This document shows positions 5,395 through 9,585 of a stretch of DNA of 9,585 nucleotides, piece by piece (the stretch's first letter is position 1; each line of letters starts with the position of its first letter). Source of the stretch: Phycisphaerales bacterium (GTDB lineage: Bacteria > Planctomycetota > Phycisphaerae > Phycisphaerales > UBA1924); the NCBI GenBank assembly GCA_016763115.1, contig JAESUL010000177.1:1-9585 (forward strand), in the 5' to 3' direction. A program made the position numbers and the translations under genes. Below the pieces are notes generated by a model. The model was not told the DNA's origin. It did not search any database and saw nothing but the letters and a program-made list of their open reading frames with translations.

Positions 5395-6717
5395 ATGCAA
5401 GAGATGGTCACCCGCGATTTCGCGCAGATCTTTGTCAACTCGCTGCGCCGTGGCGAGGCCGCTTCGGTCGGCAAGACCGAGATCCACGCCGACGCGGTCG
5501 AAGAGATCCAGCCCGGCCCAAACTCACCCGTCCACGATCTTTTCTTGCTCGGTGGCGTCGCCATGGTAGAAGCAGACGAGGACGGGCGAATCCTGATCGA
5601 CGGCACCGCCAAGCGGGCATGGATCGAGATGCGCCCCGTCTGGTCGCTCGACGCCGAGGACCGCGAACGCATCGGCGACGATGACGCGATGGTCGTCATC
5701 ATGAAGTTTGAGGACATGGCCGTCAACCGCAACGGCAGTTTGGGCACCAGCGAATCGTTCACCTCGCCGGCAATCCCGATCCCCAATGTGTTTCAGGACA
5801 ACCCAAAGTTCATGACCTCCAAGAGGATGGCCGCCCTCCGCGACAATCCTGATGAGATGAACTTTGTTGACCGAAACCGCGTCACCCTCGCCCGTGAGAT
5901 CGCATCGCACCGGGCGTTCACCGCGATGAGCAAACAGGCAAGGGACTCGAGCCCGCTCGTATTCCATTCGCCGTCGGGCGACACCGTCTCGGTGCTCAGC
6001 GGGCGCGTGCGTGGTGATCCGGGCTCGTGGCGGCTCGACCCGCTGGGCGCGACGGGCAGTATCGAGATCGAGATCATCTCTGCCGATGGGCGGATCAATC
6101 GGCTCCAGGCGATGAGCGCGACCATTGTTCCTGAAACACCCTCCGCCGATCCGTTCGCCGCGACTTCGCTCTCGCCCGGGCTGGATTTCACCTTTACGAT
6201 GCACGAGGTCTTGGTGCTCGGCCCACCCAACACCAACACCCCATCGACAGAACGCAACGAGATCCAACTCGCCGCCCTGCGGATCAAGCCCGACCCGCTC
6301 GTCCCGCTTCTGGGGATGAAGAGCAAAGAGTTGCTTCAGGAGGCCGAGGCGTACCGATCAGAGACCGGCGTGGCCAACGCTGCGGGCGTCATCAGGGCCA
6401 CCGGCGAACTCGAATCAACTCTCCAGAATCTTCACCGCGAGATTGATTCCAAGCTCAACGAACGATGGGCGTTCACGGCTGCGGGGTTCATGATGGTGAT
6501 CACCGGCGCGATCACCGCGCTGCGTCTGCGCAACGCCCAGCCGTTGGTCGTGTACCTCTGGAGTTTCTTCCCCGCGCTGGGCACCATCATGCTCATCGCA
6601 GGCGGGCAACAGATCACCCAAGACTACGGGCGCATCGGGCTCCCCTTCCAATGGTCCGGGATCCTCCTGCTGTGCATCTACACCGCCAGTGCGTACCGCA
6701 AAGTCGTCCGAAACTAA
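5395..6717 (+). CDS. C-terminal fragment of the LptF/LptG-family permease (periplasmic domain and helices 4-6)
   Basis: After the TAG the same frame stays open to the TAA at 6715-6717. The codons just after the stop (5350-5394) encode LFTLNNWIIPSFLHK. This completes helix 3 and keeps the asparagine-then-proline pattern typical just after it in the family (compare NQEILLPRI in the paralogue at 8978). The first ATG is at 5395, giving 440 residues, but it has no ribosome binding site and would leave the periplasmic domain without its N-terminal membrane anchor. Independent translation is therefore unlikely to give a working protein. The residues about 353-440 of this fragment hold three hydrophobic helices, ending AYRKVVRN. 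The glycosyltransferase gene starts 4 bp after its stop. Confidence 0.6.
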   Translation: MQEMVTRDFAQIFVNSLRRGEAASVGKTEIHADAVEEIQPGPNSPVHDLFLLGGVAMVEADEDGRILIDGTAKRAWIEMRPVWSLDAEDRERIGDDDAMVVIMKFEDMAVNRNGSLGTSESFTSPAIPIPNVFQDNPKFMTSKRMAALRDNPDEMNFVDRNRVTLAREIASHRAFTAMSKQARDSSPLVFHSPSGDTVSVLSGRVRGDPGSWRLDPLGATGSIEIEIISADGRINRLQAMSATIVPETPSADPFAATSLSPGLDFTFTMHEVLVLGPPNTNTPSTERNEIQLAALRIKPDPLVPLLGMKSKELLQEAEAYRSETGVANAAGVIRATGELESTLQNLHREIDSKLNERWAFTAAGFMMVITGAITALRLRNAQPLVVYLWSFFPALGTIMLIAGGQQITQDYGRIGLPFQWSGILLLCIYTASAYRKVVRN

Positions 6718-6721
6718 TGTG

Positions 6722-8335
6722 ATGCCCAACACCAACGATCAGTCCGCTGCCCGAACCCCGTGGTGGTACCCCATCGCGGACAAGCCATGGTCACCGATCG
6801 GATTTCTCCTTGCTCTCTTTGCGCTCACGCTTGTCTGGCAGTGGTTTTCGCCGTTCACACTGATCGAGGACGAAGCCCACTATTGGGAATGGTCGCGCAG
6901 GCTTGATTGGTCGTACTATTCAAAGGGCCCAGGGATCGCGGTGCTCATCCGCGCTTCAACGACGATCTTTGGCGAGTCCGAGTTTGCCATTCGAGTCCCC
7001 GCTGCCCTCTCGCTTTTAATCGGTGCGATGGCGTGCGTGAAGATCACCAAAGAGTTCTTCAATGATCGCATAACCACCTTTGTCGCAGCGATCCTGTTCG
7101 TCGGCGTGCCCGGGTTCGCCTTTTCTTCGATGCTGATGACCATCGATGCTCCCTACATCGCGTGCTGGGCGTGGGCGTCGTTCTTTGCATTGCGCGCAAT
7201 CATGAGAAGCACCAAGGCCGACTGGGTCAGTTTCGGGATTGTGCTCGGCATCGGGTTCTTGCTCAAATACACCATCCTCTTGCTCATCCCCGGCGTGCTG
7301 CTCGCAGCGGTGCTCACCAGAGGCAAACGGCCAAAGATCAAAACCGCATGGATGCTCGGCGGGACAAGCATCGTTCTCCTCGGGCTCATCCCCGTGCTCA
7401 TCTGGAACTCATCGCACGATTGGGCAACCATCCGGCACCTGCTCGGGCATCTGGGCGTTCGCGGTGGCGACACCGAGAACACACTTGGTGGACCCGGCAA
7501 ACCCTACTCGATCAAGTGGACCCTTGAGTACATCGCCCTGCTCATCCTGGTCGGCGGCGCAATCTCGTCTTTGGCGATCACCGGTTGGATACGAACAAAG
7601 AAGCGAGCAACCACCCAGCAGCACACCGCCGCCACGGTGCTGATGTGCATGGGGTTGCCGGTGGCGGCGTTTTACTTTGCAGTCACCTTCTGGGCCCAGA
7701 CCGAGGGCAACTGGCCGATGAGCGCCTTTGTCACGATGGTCCCTGTCGCGGCGTGGTGTGTCAAAGACGCACTCGGGTACAAAAAAAACTTTGTACACAC
7801 CCTGTGGGGGATCGCGGTCGGCAGCACCGTTGTTGTGCTCCTCTTTTTCCCGCTCGGATCATGGCTGAGCACCCGTCCGGTCATCGGCCCAATGATCCCG
7901 CTCGACCGAGCCACCGGGATGCGTGAGCACGCTGCGGCAACCCAGCAAGCCATCGACACCCTCCGCCAACAGACCGGGCTCGAACCGATCATCATCACCG
8001 ACCATTACGGACGCGCGAGCCAACTCGCCTTCTACCTCCGTGGGCATCCGACCGTTTACTGCAACTCTGCGCTCATCGGAGGACGGAAAACCCAGTACGA
8101 CCTTTGGGACGAAACCAACCTCGCCAATCCCGACCTCGTTGATTCGCTCCGCGGGCGTCCCGGTGTTCTCTTTGGCGGCGATGAACAGACCTGGTCGCTG
8201 GGGTTTACCCATATCGTACATCTTAGAAAACTTCAGAACGAATCAAAGACACGCAAAACAACCTACACCGGGCTTCACTTTACGGGCTTTGGACAATGGA
8301 CCTCGCCACTACCAATCCCGGAGCCCACACCATGA
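6722..8335 (+). CDS. GT-C glycosyltransferase, ArnT/PMT-like (PMT_2 type), integral membrane
   Basis: 537 residues, polytopic. Enzymes of this fold sit in the inner membrane and move a sugar from a polyprenyl-phosphate donor to a lipid or protein acceptor on the periplasmic side. ArnT does this with aminoarabinose onto lipid A. The first periplasmic loop carries the acidic motif expected in this class: LIEDEAHYWEW (48-58), then LDWSYYSKGP (61-70). A second family pattern, SSMLMTIDAPYIACWAW (136-152), follows. Many hydrophobic helices lie between about 25 and 400, and a soluble C-terminal domain of about 140 residues follows. I chose the ATG at 6722 because it lies 4 bp after the permease stop. 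An ATG at 6689 would overlap that gene by 29 bp and adds nothing family-like. Sugar and acceptor are unknown. The neighbours (Lpt-type permeases, PAP2 phosphatase) favour a lipopolysaccharide or lipid A acceptor. Confidence 0.85.
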   Translation: MPNTNDQSAARTPWWYPIADKPWSPIGFLLALFALTLVWQWFSPFTLIEDEAHYWEWSRRLDWSYYSKGPGIAVLIRASTTIFGESEFAIRVPAALSLLIGAMACVKITKEFFNDRITTFVAAILFVGVPGFAFSSMLMTIDAPYIACWAWASFFALRAIMRSTKADWVSFGIVLGIGFLLKYTILLLIPGVLLAAVLTRGKRPKIKTAWMLGGTSIVLLGLIPVLIWNSSHDWATIRHLLGHLGVRGGDTENTLGGPGKPYSIKWTLEYIALLILVGGAISSLAITGWIRTKKRATTQQHTAATVLMCMGLPVAAFYFAVTFWAQTEGNWPMSAFVTMVPVAAWCVKDALGYKKNFVHTLWGIAVGSTVVVLLFFPLGSWLSTRPVIGPMIPLDRATGMREHAAATQQAIDTLRQQTGLEPIIITDHYGRASQLAFYLRGHPTVYCNSALIGGRKTQYDLWDETNLANPDLVDSLRGRPGVLFGGDEQTWSLGFTHIVHLRKLQNESKTRKTTYTGLHFTGFGQWTSPLPIPEPTP

Positions 8336-8991
8336 TCTATCTATCCACCTATGAACAATCCCAGATCAATCGTCGGCACCTCATCGAACTCTTTGGAGTT
8401 GTCGGCGTGCTCGCTGGACTAACCATCATCGATTTCTGGCTTCTCGGTGTTCTCTATCATCCTCAACAAGGCACCGAACACCAGTGGCAACAGTTCTTCC
8501 GCGTCATGGGCTTTCTCGGGACATGGGCGATCGTCGGCGGGGCATTCGCCTCCACCGATCGCACCTTCAAGCGCGCCGGATCAGTCATGCTCGCTCCTCT
8601 TGTCGCCGGCAGTGTTGCCGAGTTTCTCAAACTCATCATCGGGCGTGCACGCCCAATCGAGAACGGGCAACTCCTCGAAGGGTGGTACCATTTTCGTCCA
8701 CTGCTCGATGGTTTCCGCGATGGGCACAACCTCGGGATGCCCTCGAGCCACGCTGCGGTCGCATTCGCCGGCGCGATCACGGTCGCTTACCACCTCCCTC
8801 GCACACGCCTGATTATGATCGGGCTCGCGATCGGGTGCGGATATACCCGGATTTCCAGCAATGCCCATTTTCCAACCGATGTCTTCCTCGGCGGCGTCAT
8901 CGGATGGCTCGCCGCCCGTCTGTTTCGCGAACTCACCGTGCGCATCCACGCCTCGGACGCCGTATCATCAACAGCCCATGACCATCCTTGA
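8332..8991 (+). CDS. PAP2-family lipid phosphatase, integral membrane
   Basis: 219 residues with all three catalytic motifs of the PAP2 (type 2 phosphatidic acid phosphatase) superfamily. Motif 1 is KLIIGRARP (K100, R107, P108). Motif 2 is PSSH (137-140, with the acid/base H140). Motif 3 is RISSNAHFPTD (R173, nucleophile H179, D183). Several membrane helices surround them, with the active site expected near the periplasmic face. Known substrates in the family include undecaprenyl pyrophosphate, phosphatidylglycerol phosphate and lipid A phosphates (LpxE/LpxF type). Which applies here cannot be read from the sequence. Placement between a lipid-sugar transferase and an Lpt-type permease makes lipid A or carrier-lipid dephosphorylation plausible. 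The start at 8332 overlaps the previous stop by 4 bp (ATGA). An in-frame ATG at 8296 would overlap more and adds an uncharacteristic proline-rich stretch. Confidence 0.9.
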   Translation: MIYLSTYEQSQINRRHLIELFGVVGVLAGLTIIDFWLLGVLYHPQQGTEHQWQQFFRVMGFLGTWAIVGGAFASTDRTFKRAGSVMLAPLVAGSVAEFLKLIIGRARPIENGQLLEGWYHFRPLLDGFRDGHNLGMPSSHAAVAFAGAITVAYHLPRTRLIMIGLAIGCGYTRISSNAHFPTDVFLGGVIGWLAARLFRELTVRIHASDAVSSTAHDHP

Positions 8992-9585
8992 CCGATACAT
9001 CGCACGCCAGTTCCTGACCAATATTGTTGCGCTGTTTCTGATCCTTTTTTGTTTCATCGTTGTTATTGATGCGAGCCTCAACCTCGATGAGTTCTATCGG
9101 CTCGCCTCCCGTATTGGCACCCCCGACGGCGACGACCCCCCCGGAATGGTCCGCAAGATTCTCATGACCATCGTTCTGATCGCTGATTACTGGTGGCCCA
9201 AACTCGTACAACTGTTCAGCTTCCTCCTCGGGATGACTATGGTCGGCGCAATGGGGTTTACCTTCTCGCAGATGACACGCAACCGCGAGTTTGTCGCGAT
9301 GATGGCTGCGGGCGTTTCGCTCCGCCGGGTGCTCCGCCCGGTCCTTGTGGTCGCGCTGCTTTTCACGGGTCTCCAGGTCCTGAATCAGGAAATACTTCTC
9401 CCCAGAATCGCTCCGCTGCTCGTCCGCGATCATCAGGACGCCGGCGACCACAAACTCGGTTCCTCGCCGGTGCCGCTCGTCCTCGACGGGTCTGGTCGCC
9501 TCTTCCGCGCCGCCTCGTTCGATGCGGACACCGATACCATCTTGGGCGTTTACATCCTCGAACGCAACACCAGCGGCCAAGCCAC
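8978..9585 (+). CDS. LptF/LptG-family permease (second copy, C-terminus beyond the window)
   Basis: 202 codons are visible and the frame is open at the window edge. It starts MTILDRYIARQFLTNIVALF, the typical amphipathic opening (dRYi-x-r-x-f) followed by membrane helix 1 of LptF/LptG proteins. Helix 2 is around 72-95. The coupling segment TRNREFVAMMAAGVSLRRVL (100-119) fits the family's E-x-x-A-M-x-A-x-G-x-S consensus very well. Helix 3 and the conserved NQEILLPRI (137-145) follow, then the beginning of the periplasmic domain. It overlaps the PAP2 gene by 14 bp, so translation is probably coupled. Together with the permease at 5017 it would make the two-subunit core expected of an LptB2FG exporter. 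LptB is not in the window. Which of the two paralogues is LptF and which LptG was not resolved. This copy looks intact as far as seen. Confidence 0.9.
   Translation, partial: MTILDRYIARQFLTNIVALFLILFCFIVVIDASLNLDEFYRLASRIGTPDGDDPPGMVRKILMTIVLIADYWWPKLVQLFSFLLGMTMVGAMGFTFSQMTRNREFVAMMAAGVSLRRVLRPVLVVALLFTGLQVLNQEILLPRIAPLLVRDHQDAGDHKLGSSPVPLVLDGSGRLFRAASFDADTDTILGVYILERNTSGQA

Larger units (their letters stand above)
5017..6717 (+). pseudogene. LptF/LptG-family permease interrupted by an in-frame TAG
   Basis: Read as one frame this is 566 codons with a single internal TAG at codon 111 (5347-5349). LptF and LptG form the inner-membrane part of the LptB2FG ABC transporter that extracts lipopolysaccharide and feeds it to LptC. 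The layout is right for the family: three N-terminal membrane helices (about 10-33, 48-72, 97-118), a large periplasmic domain, and three C-terminal helices (about 484-502, 510-530, 540-560). The cytoplasmic coupling segment between helices 2 and 3 (ASENEATAIYAGGISHKKF, 78-96) matches the usual E-x-x-A-x-x-A-G-x-S pattern that contacts the ATPase. The protein is much longer than typical members (about 350-400), the excess being periplasmic. The stop falls in helix 3. No second lesion is visible, so the break is recent, an error, or recoded. Which of LptF or LptG it is remains unsure. Confidence 0.8.

Noticed and set aside
4780..6267. Minus-strand open frames opposite cysS end and the permease
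   Set aside because: Their translations show no domain, and one runs across the palindromic repeat, giving the spurious peptide typical of such repeats.
1..9585. CRISPR array, tRNA, rRNA, insertion sequence or phage genes
   Set aside because: No regular direct repeats, no transposase or integrase motifs and no cloverleaf-like or rRNA-like sequence were seen. This was read by eye and a covariance search was not run.

Overview
The window looks like ordinary chromosomal DNA from a Gram-negative (diderm) bacterium of fairly high GC content. The best guess is the Planctomycetota, perhaps a Phycisphaerae-like lineage. That guess rests on the gene mix (PAS-LuxR regulator, lipopolysaccharide-type transport permeases, ArnT-like glycosyltransferase), on the general absence of clear Shine-Dalgarno sites before starts, and on the style of an intergenic palindromic repeat. 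It is an inference, not a demonstrated assignment. Two permeases of the LptF/LptG family imply an outer membrane with exported lipopolysaccharide-like lipid.

Layout. Bases 1-113 hold the first 37 codons of a minus-strand NAD-dependent sugar epimerase/dehydratase. Bases 114-493 are a non-coding, relatively AT-rich region with an unexpected minus-strand intrinsic terminator inside the epimerase leader, two related small palindromes and a 9-bp hairpin just before ybeY. Bases 494-2373 carry ybeY and a CorC/HlyC-type CBS protein as a translationally coupled pair (ATGA overlap). Bases 2403-3134 (minus) encode a PAS-LuxR transcription regulator. It converges on the CorC-type gene and diverges from cysS, whose start codon is only 22 bp away. 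cysS (3157-4926) encodes cysteinyl-tRNA synthetase and contains a stretch of clearly lower GC.

Between cysS and the next gene (4922-4992) sits an inverted pair of palindromes with the architecture of REP/BIME elements. The GTAG foot of its left unit supplies the cysS stop codon.

Bases 5017-9585 form a tight envelope gene cluster: an LptF/LptG-family permease, a GT-C (ArnT/PMT-like) lipid-linked-sugar glycosyltransferase, a PAP2 lipid phosphatase and a second LptF/LptG-family permease that runs off the window. Spacings after the first gene are 4 bp, a 4-bp overlap and a 14-bp overlap, so co-transcription is likely. Together they suggest coupled modification (sugar transfer, dephosphorylation) and export of an outer-membrane lipid. 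The first permease gene is broken by one in-frame TAG codon at 5347-5349. The frame on both sides is intact and still looks fully like the family, so this is a very recent nonsense mutation, a sequence error or, less likely, read-through.

I see no rRNA, tRNA, CRISPR array, insertion sequence or phage gene, and no strong case for an undescribed multi-gene system. The points most worth checking are the amber codon in the permease, the REP-like pair fused to the cysS stop, the orphan minus-strand terminator, and the low-GC segment of cysS.
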